From Pseudomonadota bacterium (GTDB lineage Bacteria; Pseudomonadota; Gammaproteobacteria; Burkholderiales; Chitinibacteraceae): a DNA stretch of 64,000 nt. Positions 37,608 through 48,091 of the stretch are shown in pieces (position 1 is the stretch's first letter; every line of letters starts with the position of its first letter). The position numbers and the translations under genes are program-made. The notes below the pieces were generated by a model that saw only the letters and a program-made list of their open reading frames with translations, ran no database searches and was not told the DNA's origin. The stretch spans positions 45,920 to 109,919 of the forward strand of contig JAGTRM010000009.1 of assembly GCA_018261735.1 (NCBI GenBank), read 5' to 3'.

Positions 37608-39467
37608 TCAATCCTTGCGCTCGACCTGGCTCACATCGCGTACCGCGCCGGTATCCGCGCTGGTCGTCAACGCCGCGTAGGCGCGCAAGGCCGCGCTGAC
37701 AACACGTTCACGTGACGTCGGCTTCCAAGCATTCTTGCCACGTGCTTCCATCGCATCACGGCGAGCCGCCAGCGTTTCGGCGCTGACCTTGAGGTTGATC
37801 GTACGGTTCGGGATATCGATCTCGATGGTATCGCCTTCTTCCACCAGACCGATCTCTCCGCCTTCAGCCGCTTCCGGACTGGCATGCCCGATCGAGAGAC
37901 CCGACGTACCGCCGGAGAAACGGCCATCGGTCAGCAAGGCGCAGTCCTTGCCCAAGCCCTTGGACTTGAGGTAACTGGTCGGATAGAGCATTTCCTGCAT
38001 GCCCGGGCCGCCCTTGGGGCCTTCGTACAGAATCACCACGACATCACCGGCGACGATCTTGTCACCCAGAATGCCTTCGACCGCGGCTTCCTGGCTTTCG
38101 AACACCCGGGCACGGCCGGTGAATTTGAGAATGGAATCATCCACACCTGCAGTTTTGACAATGCAACCACGCTCGGCAATATTGCCAAACAGCACCGCCA
38201 GGCCACCATCCTGCGAATAGGCATGTGCCTTATCGCGGATGCAACCCTCTTCGCGGTCCAGATCCAGCGTCGGGTAACGCATCGACTGGCTGAATGCGAT
38301 CGTGGTCGCCACTCCGCCCGGAGCGGCGCGATAGAAGAAGTGCGACTGGCTGTCCGGGCCATTGTTGACCACATCCCACAGCGCGAGGGCTTCGCCCAGC
38401 GTGGCGGCATGCACGGTGCGGGTATCCCGGTTGATCAGGCCGGCGCGATCCAGTTCGGCCAGGATCGCGATCACGCCACCGGCGCGGTGCACGTCTTCCA
38501 TGTGGAACTTCTGCGTGGCCGGGGCGACCTTGGACAGGCAAGGCACGCGGCGCGAAACCTGATCGATGTCGGCCAGCTTGAAGTCCACACCGGCTTCCTG
38601 TGCAGCAGCCAGCAGGTGCAGCACGGTATTGGTCGAACCGCCCATCGCCACATCGAGGCTCATAGCATTTTCAAACGCGGCCTTGGTTGCGATGTTGCGT
38701 GGCAGCGCCGATTCGTCGTCTTGCTCGTAATAGCGCTTGGCCAACTCGACGATCTGGCGACCGGCTTGCAGGAAGAGCTGCTTGCGATCGGCATGCGTGG
38801 CGAGCAGCGAACCGTTGCCCGGCAGCGACAGACCCAGTGCCTCGGTCAGGCAGTTCATCGAGTTGGCGGTGAACATGCCCGAGCACGAACCGCAGGTCGG
38901 GCAAGCCGAGCGTTCCATGTCCGCGACTTCGGCATCGGATACATCGGGATTAGCCGCTTCGATCATCGCATCGATCAAGTCCACCTTGCGCTCGCCGCCG
39001 CGCCAATCCACCTTGCCGGCTTCCATCGGCCCGCCGGAAACGAAGATCACCGGGATATTCAGGCGCAGGGCCGCCATCAGCATGCCCGGGGTGATCTTGT
39101 CGCAGTTGGAAATGCACACCAACGCATCGGCGCAGTGGGCATTGACCATGTATTCGACCGAATCGGCAATCAGATCGCGGCTCGGCAGGCTGTAGAGCAT
39201 TCCGCCATGGCCCATCGCGATACCATCATCGACGGCGATGGTGTTGAATTCCTTTGCAATGCCGCCCGCCTTCTCGATTTCGCGCGCGACCAGCTGGCCC
39301 ATGTTGTGCAAGTGGACATGGCCCGGCACGAACTGGGTGAACGAGTTGGCAATGGCAATGATCGGCTTGCCGAAATCTTCTTCCTTCACGCCGGTGGCGC
39401 GCCAGAGCGAACGGGCGCCGGCCATGTTGCGGCCATGGGTTGAGGTCTTGGAGCGGTAGGCGGGCAT
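37608..39467 (-). CDS. ilvD: Dihydroxy-acid dehydratase
   Basis: 619 aa, Fe-S enzyme of branched-chain amino acid and pantothenate precursor synthesis. The cluster cysteines are in [12 protein letters not shown] and [34 protein letters not shown] and [20 protein letters not shown] are family hallmarks. The length matches E. coli IlvD (616 aa, [4Fe-4S]). AAGGAATTAG precedes the ATG at 39467. It is divergent from lgt. Confidence 0.97.
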   Translation of the reverse strand: MPAYRSKTSTHGRNMAGARSLWRATGVKEEDFGKPIIAIANSFTQFVPGHVHLHNMGQLVAREIEKAGGIAKEFNTIAVDDGIAMGHGGMLYSLPSRDLIADSVEYMVNAHCADALVCISNCDKITPGMLMAALRLNIPVIFVSGGPMEAGKVDWRGGERKVDLIDAMIEAANPDVSDAEVADMERSACPTCGSCSGMFTANSMNCLTEALGLSLPGNGSLLATHADRKQLFLQAGRQIVELAKRYYEQDDESALPRNIATKAAFENAMSLDVAMGGSTNTVLHLLAAAQEAGVDFKLADIDQVSRRVPCLSKVAPATQKFHMEDVHRAGGVIAILAELDRAGLINRDTRTVHAATLGEALALWDVVNNGPDSQSHFFYRAAPGGVATTIAFSQSMRYPTLDLDREEGCIRDKAHAYSQDGGLAVLFGNIAERGCIVKTAGVDDSILKFTGRARVFESQEAAVEGILGDKIVAGDVVVILYEGPKGGPGMQEMLYPTSYLKSKGLGKDCALLTDGRFSGGTSGLSIGHASPEAAEGGEIGLVEEGDTIEIDIPNRTINLKVSAETLAARRDAMEARGKNAWKPTSRERVVSAALRAYAALTTSADTGAVRDVSQVERKD

Positions 39468-39519
39468 GCTAATTCCTTGATTCAGGGGTGACCGAAAAAT
39501 TCCGGGTAAACGCTTGCTG

Positions 39520-39525
39520 TATAAT
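39520..39525 (+). promoter_or_regulatory. -10 box of lgt
   Basis: A consensus TATAAT lies 32 bp before the lgt start, preceded by TG. No good -35 is found. The leader would be about 25 nt with no Shine-Dalgarno sequence before the ATG. Confidence 0.5.
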
Positions 39526-39556
39526 CATGCGCTATTTTAACGAAACCCATCGCCCC

Positions 39557-40408
39557 ATGCTAACCCATCCGCAATTCAATCCTGTCGCTTTTCAGATAGG
39601 CGTTTTTGCCATTCACTGGTACGGACTGATGTATCTGCTTGGCTTCACCGGATTCCTGCTGCTGGGCCGCTGGCGCATCAAGCAGGGGCTCTATCCGGGC
39701 TGGAAGGCGGAAGAGCTCGATGATCTGTTGTTCTACGGCGTACTGGGCGTGATTCTGGGCGGACGTTTCGGCTATGTGTTTTTTTACAAACCGGATTACT
39801 ACTTTGACCATCTGCTGGATATCTTCAAGGTCTGGCAGGGCGGCATGGCCTTTCACGGCGGCTTTCTCGGGGTGCTGATCGCCGCACTGGCCTTTGGCCG
39901 CAAGACCGGCCGACGTTTCTTCCAGATCACCGATTTCGTCGCGCCGCTGGTGCCGATCGGATTGGGCTTTGGCCGGCTGGGCAACTTCATCAACGGCGAA
40001 CTGTGGGGCCGCATCACCACGCCGGGGTCGTTCTGGGGAATGATTTTCCCGCAAGCGCACAGCGCCGATGCCCTGCTCGCAGAAAACCACACGGATCTGA
40101 GCTCGACACTCGCCCAGTATGGCGGCCTGCCCCGCCATGCTTCGCAGCTTTACCAGTTCGCACTGGAAGGCGTGCTGCTGTTCATCATCCTGTGGCTGTA
40201 TGCACGCAAGCCGCGCAAGACAGGCCAGGTTTCAGCCGTCTTCCTGCTGGGTTATGGCTGTTTCCGCTTTATCGCCGAGTTCGCCCGCGAACCGGATGAT
40301 TTCCTCGGCCTGCTGGCGATGAATTTCAGCATGGGCCAATGGCTGTCGCTGCCGATGATCCTGATTGGACTGCATCTGTTGTGGTGGTCATCGCGCCGGG
40401 AGGGTTGA
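39557..40408 (+). CDS. lgt: Prolipoprotein diacylglyceryl transferase
   Basis: 283 aa, inner-membrane enzyme that moves diacylglycerol from phosphatidylglycerol to the lipobox cysteine. Seven hydrophobic segments. The Lgt signature [18 protein letters not shown] and [11 protein letters not shown] near the N-terminus are present, with [15 protein letters not shown] late in the protein. The start is the ATG at 39557, by homology; no ribosome binding site is visible and earlier starts fall on the promoter. It overlaps the next gene by 1 nt. Confidence 0.95.
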   Translation: MLTHPQFNPVAFQIGVFAIHWYGLMYLLGFTGFLLLGRWRIKQGLYPGWKAEELDDLLFYGVLGVILGGRFGYVFFYKPDYYFDHLLDIFKVWQGGMAFHGGFLGVLIAALAFGRKTGRRFFQITDFVAPLVPIGLGFGRLGNFINGELWGRITTPGSFWGMIFPQAHSADALLAENHTDLSSTLAQYGGLPRHASQLYQFALEGVLLFIILWLYARKPRKTGQVSAVFLLGYGCFRFIAEFAREPDDFLGLLAMNFSMGQWLSLPMILIGLHLLWWSSRREG

Positions 40409-40887
40409 TGGATATCGCCGCCTGGATCTTGGCTGGATTGCTGGTTCTGGTCGGCCTCGCCGGCACATTGCTGCCGATCCTTCCCTCGACCCCGCTGATC
40501 TTTGCCGGCATGTTGCTGGCCGGCTGGCTCGATCAGTTTCAGCGCACGGGGTGGATCACCTTCACCGTGCTGGGTGTGCTGGTTGTTATTTCGCAGCTGC
40601 TGGATTTCATCGCGGGTTCGCTCGGCGCCCAAAAAGCCGGCGCCAGCCCGCAAGCCGTCTGGGGCGCATTGATCGGCTCGGTACTGGGGATATTGGGCGG
40701 GCTGCCCGGCCTGTTGATCGGCCCATTTCTCGGTGCCGCCGCCGGAGAATTCTGGGCACGGCAGGATGCGCTTCAGGCCAGCAAGGTGGGCATTGCAGCT
40801 ATGCTCGGCTTTATCCTCGGCGCTGTGGCCAAAGTGGCAGCGGCACTGGCCATGCTGGGCATATTTGCCCTGGCATGGTTCTGGTAA
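40408..40887 (+). CDS. DUF456 membrane protein
   Basis: 159 aa with four to five hydrophobic stretches rich in Gly. LAGTLLPILPSTPLIFAGMLLAGW and GALIGSVLGILGGLPGLLIGPFLGA (two glycine-rich halves) are typical of DUF456. It starts at the A of the lgt stop codon (TGATG), with GGGAGG upstream, so it is coupled to lgt. Function unknown; membrane location is clear. Confidence 0.88.
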   Translation: MDIAAWILAGLLVLVGLAGTLLPILPSTPLIFAGMLLAGWLDQFQRTGWITFTVLGVLVVISQLLDFIAGSLGAQKAGASPQAVWGALIGSVLGILGGLPGLLIGPFLGAAAGEFWARQDALQASKVGIAAMLGFILGAVAKVAAALAMLGIFALAWFW

Positions 40888-40991
40888 CCGCCCGTCCGCC
40901 CAACCCTGCCACCCAGCAAGAAATTCATTTAAAAAAACAAGACCCTGATGCAATGGTGATGGTATCAGGTACTTGTTCTGGCCATTTCAGC

Positions 40992-41192
40992 ATGCGCCAC
41001 CCAAAACCACGTGATCCACGGATCACCCCGCCCGGCAGCAAAGAGGGTGAAGATGTCGTCGAATTCTTCACCCCGGAATCAATTGAGCGCCGCAAGAGCG
41101 CCAGTCCCGGCCCACCCTGGCTTACCGACGAAGGCTTTGTCGTCGTCGAGCGACGCAGCGGCGTACAAGACCGCCGCAGGCGCTGGCATTAA
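40992..41192 (+). CDS. Hypothetical small basic protein
   Basis: 66 aa if it starts at ATG 40992 (MRHPKPRDPRITPPGSKEGE), 79 aa from 40953. I do not recognise it. It is charged, has no membrane segment, and ends VVVERRSGVQDRRRRWH. It overlaps the convergent ppx end by 4 nt. There is no strong ribosome binding site at either start. The composition is plausible for a real protein, but the evidence is only an open frame in a gap of 300 bp. Confidence 0.35.
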   Translation: MRHPKPRDPRITPPGSKEGEDVVEFFTPESIERRKSASPGPPWLTDEGFVVVERRSGVQDRRRRWH

Positions 41193-42682
41193 CCAACCGG
41201 CAATGGCGTGACCACCAACGTCACGCCAATCTCCTGCCACAACCCGATTTCCTCCTCCAGCACGTGCGAAGTAAGCGGGCGGCTATCCAGCCAGCCTGGT
41301 TCCAGCTCGAGCTTGTAGACGGTACCGTTGCGCGAAAAAGCCCGTATAGGCGGCAAATCATCTTGACGGGCGCGGCAGAACAGTACGCCCAGACGCAAAC
41401 AAGCCAAGGCGCCCCTCTCTTCCCGGCTGAACTCGTCCAGCACCGATTTACTCAACCGGCCGCGATGGGCCAACACCAGAAGTGACATCAGTTCCTGCTC
41501 ACGGCGGGAAAAACCCGGAATATCGGCATAGCGCAGGATATAAGCTGAATGGCGCCGGTAGCTGACATGCGAGATGGAAAGCCCGACTTCATGCAGCTGG
41601 GCTGCCATCACCAGATGGCGCGCAAGCTCCATGCGCTCTGGCGTATCACCCGGCTCCAAGAAATCAAACATATACCCGGTAATCTTCGCCACCCGTGCCG
41701 CCTGCAACAGATCGACATGGTATCGGCGCTGGAACTGGGTAACCGAATGCTCGCGCACATCCTTTTGGGTCTGGCGCTCGAGCAGGTCATGCAGCACACC
41801 CTCGCGCAGCGCGCCATCGGCAACACCCATCTGCTCGATGCCGAACATGTCGAAAATCGCCGCCATGATGGCAAACCCGCCCGGCAATACCGGTCGCCGG
41901 TCTGCACGCAGGCCATTGAGATTCACCTTGTCCACATGCCGCGCGGTCAGCAATACCTGGCGCAATCCGTTCAACCCCTTGGCGGTGATGCCCGAGCTGG
42001 AAAGGTCATTGAGTTCCAGCATATCGCACAAAGAACGCGCGGTACCGGAGCAGCCGATCGCCCGCTCCCAGAAGCCCGCTCGGAAATCCTTCACCATCGG
42101 CTGCAGGCGCTCACGCGCCGCCAGTTCGGCCGCTGCCAGCCGTTCGGGCGTAATCTTGCCATCGGCAAAGAAGCGCTGGCTCCAGGTCACGCAGCCCAGC
42201 TGTTTGCTTTCAGCCCGCTGCGGCTTGAAGCGGTTACCGATGATGAACTCGGTCGAACCGCCCCCGATATCCACAACCAGCCGCGTTTCACGTGAGGATG
42301 GCAGGCTGTGGGCCGCACCGACGAAAATCAGCCGCGCCTCCTCCTGTCCGCCGATGATTTCAATGGGAAAGCCCAATGCCGCCTCGGCCTTGGGCAAGAA
42401 TTCCAGTGCGTTGGTCGCCACGCGGAAAGTATGGGTAGCCACCGCGCGCACCGCGGCTTGGGGGAGCCCCTGCAAGCGCTCGCCAAAACGGGCCAGCGCC
42501 TCGAGCGCACGCTCCTGTGCGCTTTGCACCAGGAATTTTTCTTCATCCAGCCCGCCGCCCAGGCGTACGGTTTCCTTGATCGAATCGAGCGGCAACAGTC
42601 CGGCCGGGGAAACACGCGCAATCTGCAAACGGAAACTGTTGGAACCCAAATCAACGGCGGCAACTACGGGGAAATCAGTCAT
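41189..42682 (-). CDS. ppx: Exopolyphosphatase (Ppx/GppA family)
   Basis: 497 aa. The sugar-kinase-fold phosphatase has AAVDLGSNSFRL at the start and VVDIGGGSTEFIIG in the first half, followed by an HD-type C-terminal domain (AAQLHEVGLSISH). It hydrolyses polyphosphate or pppGpp. The start is ATG 42682 or 42691; neither has a clear ribosome binding site. Its neighbour phoU is upstream on the same strand, fitting phosphate metabolism. Confidence 0.93.
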   Translation of the reverse strand: MTDFPVVAAVDLGSNSFRLQIARVSPAGLLPLDSIKETVRLGGGLDEEKFLVQSAQERALEALARFGERLQGLPQAAVRAVATHTFRVATNALEFLPKAEAALGFPIEIIGGQEEARLIFVGAAHSLPSSRETRLVVDIGGGSTEFIIGNRFKPQRAESKQLGCVTWSQRFFADGKITPERLAAAELAARERLQPMVKDFRAGFWERAIGCSGTARSLCDMLELNDLSSSGITAKGLNGLRQVLLTARHVDKVNLNGLRADRRPVLPGGFAIMAAIFDMFGIEQMGVADGALREGVLHDLLERQTQKDVREHSVTQFQRRYHVDLLQAARVAKITGYMFDFLEPGDTPERMELARHLVMAAQLHEVGLSISHVSYRRHSAYILRYADIPGFSRREQELMSLLVLAHRGRLSKSVLDEFSREERGALACLRLGVLFCRARQDDLPPIRAFSRNGTVYKLELEPGWLDSRPLTSHVLEEEIGLWQEIGVTLVVTPLPVG

Positions 42683-42754
42683 GATGCTCATCTGGCAACA
42701 AAATTGGCTCCAACGATAGCGCGCTTTTCCTGGCCTGACCAGCCACGCCCATGA

Positions 42755-42779
42755 AAAAGGGCCGTCGCAACGGCCCTGG
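42755..42779 (-). terminator. Terminator between phoU and ppx
   Basis: AGGGCCGT/ACGGCCCT (42758-42765 with 42770-42777) is followed on the minus strand by five T. It lies 20 nt past the phoU stop, so ppx probably has its own promoter. Confidence 0.88.
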
Positions 42780-42796
42780 TCAATACGCGGAAACAA

Positions 42797-43507
42797 TCAG
42801 CCTCGCGTCTTGTTTGCCACCTGCTCAGCCACTTCCGCATCCTGATGGCGCACATCTTCACCCTTCACCAGATAGATGGTGTGCTCGGCGATATTCACCG
42901 CATAATCAGCGATGCGCTCGATGGCCTTGGCAATCCACAGCGTATCGATCGTCAACGAGATCGTGCGCGGGTCTTCCATCATGATCGTGATCAACTGCCG
43001 CTGCAGGGCGCGGTATTCCTCATCGATCTTCGAATCCTCGCGAATCACGACTGCGGCCTTGGGCGCATCCATCCGGGCGAAAGCATCGAGCGAGGCGGCG
43101 AGCATATCAAGCGCCTGATCGGCGATGTGGTTCAGCTCGGAAAAACGCGGCACCTGCATCCGGCCGGAGTGGAAAATAGTCTTGGCACGCTGGCAAATAC
43201 GCTCGGCCTTGTCGCCGACCCGTTCCAGATCCTCAACCGATTTGATCACGGTCATCACCATGCGCAGGTCGGAAGCGGCGGGCTGGCGGCGGGCGATCAT
43301 GTGGATGCACATATCGTCCAGCTTGACGTGCAGGGCGTTGACCTCGACTTCGCGCTCGATCACCTGCTGAATGATCTCGGCATCGCCGGTCGCCAACGCC
43401 TGCATGGCCTTGCGTACCTGCTCCTCGACCATGCCCGCCATTCCCAAAACCTGGGAACGGATGGCCTCAAGTTCAACATCAAATTGCGTGCTGATATGTT
43501 CCGACAT
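42797..43507 (-). CDS. phoU: PhoU, phosphate signalling protein
   Basis: 236 aa, two tandem three-helix PhoU repeats. Metal-site residues lie in the E/DxxxD patterns of SVEDLERVGDKAERI and KAIERIADYAVNIAEH. PhoU links the Pst transporter to PhoR and dampens phosphate uptake. It is unusual in not being next to pst genes here. The start ATG 43507 has GGAGG 7 nt upstream. A terminator separates it from ppx. Confidence 0.95.
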   Translation of the reverse strand: MSEHISTQFDVELEAIRSQVLGMAGMVEEQVRKAMQALATGDAEIIQQVIEREVEVNALHVKLDDMCIHMIARRQPAASDLRMVMTVIKSVEDLERVGDKAERICQRAKTIFHSGRMQVPRFSELNHIADQALDMLAASLDAFARMDAPKAAVVIREDSKIDEEYRALQRQLITIMMEDPRTISLTIDTLWIAKAIERIADYAVNIAEHTIYLVKGEDVRHQDAEVAEQVANKTRG

Positions 43508-43568
43508 GACAATCCTCCAATACTGATCGATGCACTTTAACAGCCAAGTGTTAAAGAAATGTTGCAGC

Positions 43569-44225
43569 TCAGCGCATTTCCTTGACGCCGGCAGCTGTGC
43601 CGAGCAAAAGCACATCGGCACGGCGACGGGCGAACAGGCCATTGGTCACCACGCCGACCATCTGGTTGATTTCCCCTTCCAGCTTGCTGGCCTCGGCGAT
43701 CGAAAGGCCATGCACGTCCAGAATCAGATTGCCGTTGTCAGTCACAAAGCCTTCGCGCAAGACTGGGCGACCGCCCAGCAATACGAGCTTGCGCGCGACA
43801 AGGCTGCGCGCCATCGGGATCACCTCAACCGGCAGGGGAAACTTGCCCAGTACCGACACGAGCTTGCTTTCGTCCGCCACGCAGATGAACTGTTCGGCCA
43901 CTTCCGCAACGATCTTCTCGCGCGTCAGCGCGCCGCCGCCGCCCTTGATCATCTGCAGGTAGTGATTGATTTCATCGGCACCATCGACATAAACCGGGAT
44001 GCGGTCCACCGCATTCAAATCATAGACCGGAATGCCGAGCTTCTTCAGTCGCTCGGCGCTGGCTTCGGACGAAGCCACCGCGCCCTGGATGCGCGCCTGG
44101 ATGCGCGGCAGGGCGTCGATAAAATAATTGGCCGTCGAGCCGGTTCCCACGCCCACGATGCAGTCATCGGGCACAAAGGCGAGCGCGGCCTCGGCGGCCG
44201 CCTGCTTCATCTCATTCTGGTTCAT
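43569..44225 (-). CDS. rpiA: Ribose-5-phosphate isomerase A
   Basis: 218 aa, interconverts ribose 5-phosphate and ribulose 5-phosphate. [15 protein letters not shown] binds phosphate, [11 protein letters not shown] holds catalytic Asp residues and [12 protein letters not shown] the base-region Lys/Glu. The length matches E. coli RpiA (219 aa). ATG 44225 follows AAGGAAAC. Confidence 0.97.
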   Translation of the reverse strand: MNQNEMKQAAAEAALAFVPDDCIVGVGTGSTANYFIDALPRIQARIQGAVASSEASAERLKKLGIPVYDLNAVDRIPVYVDGADEINHYLQMIKGGGGALTREKIVAEVAEQFICVADESKLVSVLGKFPLPVEVIPMARSLVARKLVLLGGRPVLREGFVTDNGNLILDVHGLSIAEASKLEGEINQMVGVVTNGLFARRRADVLLLGTAAGVKEMR

Positions 44226-44245
44226 GTTGTTTCCTTGCTGTTTAT

Positions 44246-44542
44246 TCAACGCTTTACCGGGACGCTTGCGCCCAGTGCGACGTTCGCCACCGGAACGGGG
44301 CAATACTTCACCGTAGAAGCCTCGACCTGCTGCAGTTTGTTCTTCATCCTGGCAACATCTCCCGGATAGTTGACCGGGCTGGTCAGGCGCTTGCGGATCA
44401 AGGCCGCTTCCTGCTGAAACTTATGGCAGCGCGCGGCCTCCAGGGCGGCCAATTTGGCCGGATCCGCCTGATAATACTGCTCCGCACCGACAACCGCAGA
44501 TGCCAGCGCCACGACCAGCACGAGAATTAGACGCTCACCCAT
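44246..44542 (-). CDS. Small secreted protein of unknown function
   Basis: 98 aa. A clear signal peptide ([20 protein letters not shown]) is followed by [19 protein letters not shown] and a helical, charged region ([20 protein letters not shown]). Two cysteines, at about 39 and 80, could form a disulfide. I recognise no family. It overlaps the pabC end by 16 nt and leads to rpiA 20 nt later, so it is likely co-transcribed. Confidence 0.7.
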   Translation of the reverse strand: MGERLILVLVVALASAVVGAEQYYQADPAKLAALEAARCHKFQQEAALIRKRLTSPVNYPGDVARMKNKLQQVEASTVKYCPVPVANVALGASVPVKR

Positions 44543-45360
44543 TCTTCCTGTTCCATTTGCTTGATCTTACTCGCCAGCGGATGCATTTCGTCCACAGGCC
44601 AACGCTGTTTTTCCAAGGCAGCCACGGGCATCAGGCCCAGCAAACTATTGCAAAGCCACACGCGTTCCGCGCGCAGAAAATCGTCCAGCGGCAGGGCGCA
44701 TTCGGCAACATCCCAGCCCTGGCGACGGGCGGCATCCAGCGCCACCTCGCGCATCACGCCTGCCACCCCGCCGCTCTCAAGCGCGGGCGTGGCCAGAACA
44801 CCATCGAGCAAGGCGATGACATTACTCATCACGCCTTCCAGCACGTAACCATCGCGATCCAGCAGCAGCCCTTCGAAAATGGCTGGGTCCGTCCATTCAC
44901 GCCGCGCCAGGACATTCTCCAGCCGGTTCAGGTGTTTCACCCCAGCCAACACCGGTTGCCAGGTGGCACGCATCTGGCAAAGACGTATCGTCACGCCATC
45001 GCGATAGCCCTGGCGCGGATATTCGCACCACGGCGCGATCTGCACGATGCGGTTGTGCACGACTTCGGCCGGAATCGCATAGCCGCGTACCGATTCGCCG
45101 CGAGTCACGGTGATCTTGAACACGGCATCGCGCCATCCCGCCTGGCCGAGCAACTGCCGCATTTCGTCCAGCAACACCGTCTCGGCCGGCGCTGCGATCC
45201 CCAGCACGGCACAGTCCGCGCAGAGCTTGCGGTAATGCCGTGCCCAGAGCGCCAACTTGCCGTCACAACATTTGATCGTACGAAACACGCCGTCGCCGAA
45301 CTGGAACGCGCGGTCGGCCAGGGCCAGCGTTTGCGCCGGCACGCCATTGACCAGTCTCAC
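44527..45360 (-). CDS. pabC: Aminodeoxychorismate lyase
   Basis: 277 aa, PLP fold IV enzyme that releases pyruvate to give 4-aminobenzoate. The PLP lysine is in AGVKHLNRLENVLARREW; LADRAFQFGDGVFRTIK and the VMSNVI region are family features. It starts at GTG 45360, overlapping the pabB stop in GTGA, so it is coupled to pabB. It completes the folate branch with PabB; a PabA glutaminase is not in this window. Confidence 0.93.
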   Translation of the reverse strand: MRLVNGVPAQTLALADRAFQFGDGVFRTIKCCDGKLALWARHYRKLCADCAVLGIAAPAETVLLDEMRQLLGQAGWRDAVFKITVTRGESVRGYAIPAEVVHNRIVQIAPWCEYPRQGYRDGVTIRLCQMRATWQPVLAGVKHLNRLENVLARREWTDPAIFEGLLLDRDGYVLEGVMSNVIALLDGVLATPALESGGVAGVMREVALDAARRQGWDVAECALPLDDFLRAERVWLCNSLLGLMPVAALEKQRWPVDEMHPLASKIKQMEQEEWVSV

Positions 45361-46649
45361 CCGTCGACTCCCAACGCCCGCAGCAGGCCGCGTGCCTTGT
45401 GGCGTGTTTCCATGAGTTCGCGATCCGGATCGGAATCCGCCACGATCCCGGCGCCGGCGCGAAAATACAAATGCTGCCCGCTTTGCATGAAAGTGCGGAT
45501 CAGGATGTTCAAATCGAGCGAGCCATCTCGGTTGATATAACCCAGGCTACCGGTGTAAGCGAGGCGCGGCCGGTCTTCCAGCTCGCGGATAATCTGCATG
45601 CAGCGCACCTTGGGGCAGCCGGTGATCGTGCCGCCGGGGAACAGCGCGCGCAGGATGTCTGCAGCATTCAAGCCGGGGCGCAAGCGGGCGCGCACGTTCG
45701 ATTCAATATGGTGGACAAACGCATACGTCGCCACCGCCATCAGCTCATTGACCTCGACCGAGCCCGGCACCGCGATACGCCCCAGATCGTTGCGCTCCAG
45801 ATCGACCAGCATGATATGTTCGGCGCGCTCTTTCGCGGTTTCCAGCAAGCGTGCTTTCAACGCGGCATCCTCGACCGGATCGGCCGAGCGTCGGTGCGTG
45901 CCGGCAATCGGCCGCGTGTCGATCATCTCGCCGCGTAGTTGCACCAGCCGCTCGGGCGATGAGCTGATGATCTGCTGTCCACCCAAATCCACTAACGCGG
46001 AAAACGGCGCCGGATTGGCCTCTCGCAGGCGTGCGTACACATCCGCTGCACTGCCCACCGCCAAATCGACATCCCAGCCGCGCGACAGGTTGACCTGAAA
46101 GACATCGCCTTCGTAGATATAGCGCTTGCACTTGACCGCGCCATCGAGGAATGCCTGCGGATCGTCTTCTGCGACATGGGACACCTTGATCGGCGCCGGC
46201 TGCCAAGCAACTCCGGCCATGGCGACTTCGAGCGCAGCCAGTTCTTCAGCCGATTCCGCCACCAGCATCGATCGTCCGCAGGCGCGTTCCACCAACACGG
46301 CGGCCGGACAGCGGATCAACGCGGCAACGGGAAACGATCCGGTATCGCGCGCGGGGACGGTCGGTTCGAAAATTTCCAGCAATTCGTAGCCTGCGTACAC
46401 CAGCCACCCGCCACTGAAAGGCAGATCGGTCGCGATGGCCGAGCTGCGTGGCAGAGCCGCCAGATCGCGTACGAAGGCTGCGGCATCTGGCCGCGGGTAG
46501 ACCCGCATTTGCTGCGGCAAGGCAAACAGCACATCCCATCCTTCCGGGCCGCACGACTGCAGCAGCGCCGGAAACAGATCGCGCCGGGCGGCATGCAATG
46601 CCAGCAGGTCTGGCACAGTGGGAAGCGGTTGGGTGTAGAGCATCGACAT
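45357..46649 (-). CDS. pabB: Aminodeoxychorismate synthase component I
   Basis: 430 aa, chorismate-binding enzyme that aminates chorismate to aminodeoxychorismate. YEGDVFQVNLSRGW, SSSPERLV, THRRSADPVEDAALK, ERAEHIMLVDLERNDLGRI, FPGGTITGCPKVRCMQII and GIVADSDPDRE fit the family. The active-site motif reads PIAGT, not the PIKGT whose lysine forms the covalent intermediate in E. coli PabB; PIAGT is typical of anthranilate synthase. Coupling to pabC argues for PabB. Start ATG 46649. Confidence 0.88.
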   Translation of the reverse strand: MSMLYTQPLPTVPDLLALHAARRDLFPALLQSCGPEGWDVLFALPQQMRVYPRPDAAAFVRDLAALPRSSAIATDLPFSGGWLVYAGYELLEIFEPTVPARDTGSFPVAALIRCPAAVLVERACGRSMLVAESAEELAALEVAMAGVAWQPAPIKVSHVAEDDPQAFLDGAVKCKRYIYEGDVFQVNLSRGWDVDLAVGSAADVYARLREANPAPFSALVDLGGQQIISSSPERLVQLRGEMIDTRPIAGTHRRSADPVEDAALKARLLETAKERAEHIMLVDLERNDLGRIAVPGSVEVNELMAVATYAFVHHIESNVRARLRPGLNAADILRALFPGGTITGCPKVRCMQIIRELEDRPRLAYTGSLGYINRDGSLDLNILIRTFMQSGQHLYFRAGAGIVADSDPDRELMETRHKARGLLRALGVDG

Positions 46650-46707
46650 GGGCGCGATTGTAGCCGCAGCCCGGATGAAGCCAAAGAGGAAAGCGGTCAA
46701 ATCAATG

Positions 46708-46733
46708 AAAAAGGCTGCCGAAGCAGCCCTTTT
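46708..46733 (-). terminator. Terminator at the end of the fatty acid operon
   Basis: A stem GGCTGC-CGAA-GCAGCC is flanked by A and T runs. On the minus strand the T run follows the hairpin, 19 nt past the fabF stop. Confidence 0.9.
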
Positions 46734-46751
46734 CACACCAACACGCCCGGA

Positions 46752-47996
46752 TCAAACGAAACGCTTGAATACCAGCGTGCCGTTGGTGCCACCGAAACCG
46801 AACGAGTTGGAAATCGCGACATCGATCTTCATCTCGCGTGCGGTATTGGCCACATAATCCAGATCGCAACCGCCTTCGATATCCTGCTCGAAGATATTGA
46901 TGGTCGGCGGAGAAATCTGGTTCTTCACCGCCAGAATCGAGTAGATCGCTTCCACCCCGCCGGCGCCGCCCAACAAGTGGCCGGTCATCGACTTGGTGGA
47001 ATTGACCACCAGCTTCTTGGCGTGATCGCCAAAAGCCAGCTTGATCGCATTGGTTTCATTGGCATCGCCAACCGGGGTCGAGGTGCCGTGCGCGTTCACG
47101 TACTGCACCTGGTCGGCGTTGATGCCGGCATCGCGCAGCGCATTGGCCACGCCACGTGCAGGGCCTTCTGCAGTCGGCGCAGTGATGTGGTAGGCATCCG
47201 AGCTCATGCCAAAACCGATCAGCTCGGCATAGATCTTCGCGCCACGCTTCACGGCGTGCTCGTATTCTTCCAGCACCAGTACGCCCGCGCCCTCGCCCAT
47301 CACGAAACCGTCACGCCCCTTGTCCCAGGGACGCGAAGCCGTTGCCGGATCGTCGTTGCGGGTGGAAAGTGCCTTCATGGCGGCAAAACCACCGACGCCC
47401 AGACGCGAAATCGCGCCTTCGGCACCGCCAGCCACCATCACGTCGGCATCGCCATACTGGATCACGCGCGCAGCATCGCCGATGCAGTGGGCGCCGGTGG
47501 TGCAAGCCGACACGATGCCATAGCTCGGACCCTGATAGCCCTTGAGGATCGTGACATGGCCGGCGATCAGATTGATCAACGAGCCGGGAATAAAGAACGG
47601 GCCGATCTTGCGCGGGCCGCCGTTGATCACGTCAACGCCGGTATTTTCGATCAGCGGCAAGCCGCCAATGCCCGAACCGATATTCACACCGACGCGGGTC
47701 TTGTCCAAGCCCGGGGCATCATCAAGGCCAGAGTCGGCAACCGCCTGCAAGGCAGCCGCGACACCGAAATGGATGAACAAGTCCATCCGGCGCGCTTCCT
47801 TGGCCGGAATGTACTGGGTGATATCGAAATCCCGTACTTCCCCGGCGATCTGGCAAGCCAGATCAGAGGCATCAATGCGGGTAATGCGGCCAATGCCGGA
47901 GCGGCCAGCCAGAAGGTTCGCCCAGCCGGTGGCGACATCATTGCCCACGGGGGAAATATGGCCAAGACCAGTAACGACGACTCTGCGTTTGGACAC
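46752..47996 (-). CDS. fabF: 3-oxoacyl-ACP synthase II
   Basis: 414 aa, elongating condensing enzyme of type II fatty acid synthesis. The catalytic Cys is in [14 protein letters not shown], with His in [11 protein letters not shown] and [33 protein letters not shown] is the usual N-terminus. Last gene of the yceD-fab cluster, separated from acpP by 95 nt that include a stem-loop. Confidence 0.97.
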   Translation of the reverse strand: MSKRRVVVTGLGHISPVGNDVATGWANLLAGRSGIGRITRIDASDLACQIAGEVRDFDITQYIPAKEARRMDLFIHFGVAAALQAVADSGLDDAPGLDKTRVGVNIGSGIGGLPLIENTGVDVINGGPRKIGPFFIPGSLINLIAGHVTILKGYQGPSYGIVSACTTGAHCIGDAARVIQYGDADVMVAGGAEGAISRLGVGGFAAMKALSTRNDDPATASRPWDKGRDGFVMGEGAGVLVLEEYEHAVKRGAKIYAELIGFGMSSDAYHITAPTAEGPARGVANALRDAGINADQVQYVNAHGTSTPVGDANETNAIKLAFGDHAKKLVVNSTKSMTGHLLGGAGGVEAIYSILAVKNQISPPTINIFEQDIEGGCDLDYVANTAREMKIDVAISNSFGFGGTNGTLVFKRFV

Positions 47997-48031
47997 GTTA
48001 TTCTCCAGAAACTTCAGCAGAAATAATCAAA

Positions 48032-48074
48032 AGACCTCTGACCGGCGTCTGTTGCCAGCGCCAGGCAGAGGTCT
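48032..48074 (-). terminator. Stem-loop between acpP and fabF
   Basis: A 9-bp inverted repeat AGACCTCTG (48032-48040) / CAGAGGTCT (48066-48074), with inner pairs, is followed on the minus strand by TTTTGATTATTT. It probably acts as a partial terminator that lowers fabF relative to acpP. Confidence 0.6.
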
Positions 48075-48091
48075 GAAAACATTGCTGCAAA

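Noticed and set aside
46176..48026. 616-codon plus-strand open frame across pabB and fabF
   Set aside because: It is antisense to two clear genes and crosses a terminator.
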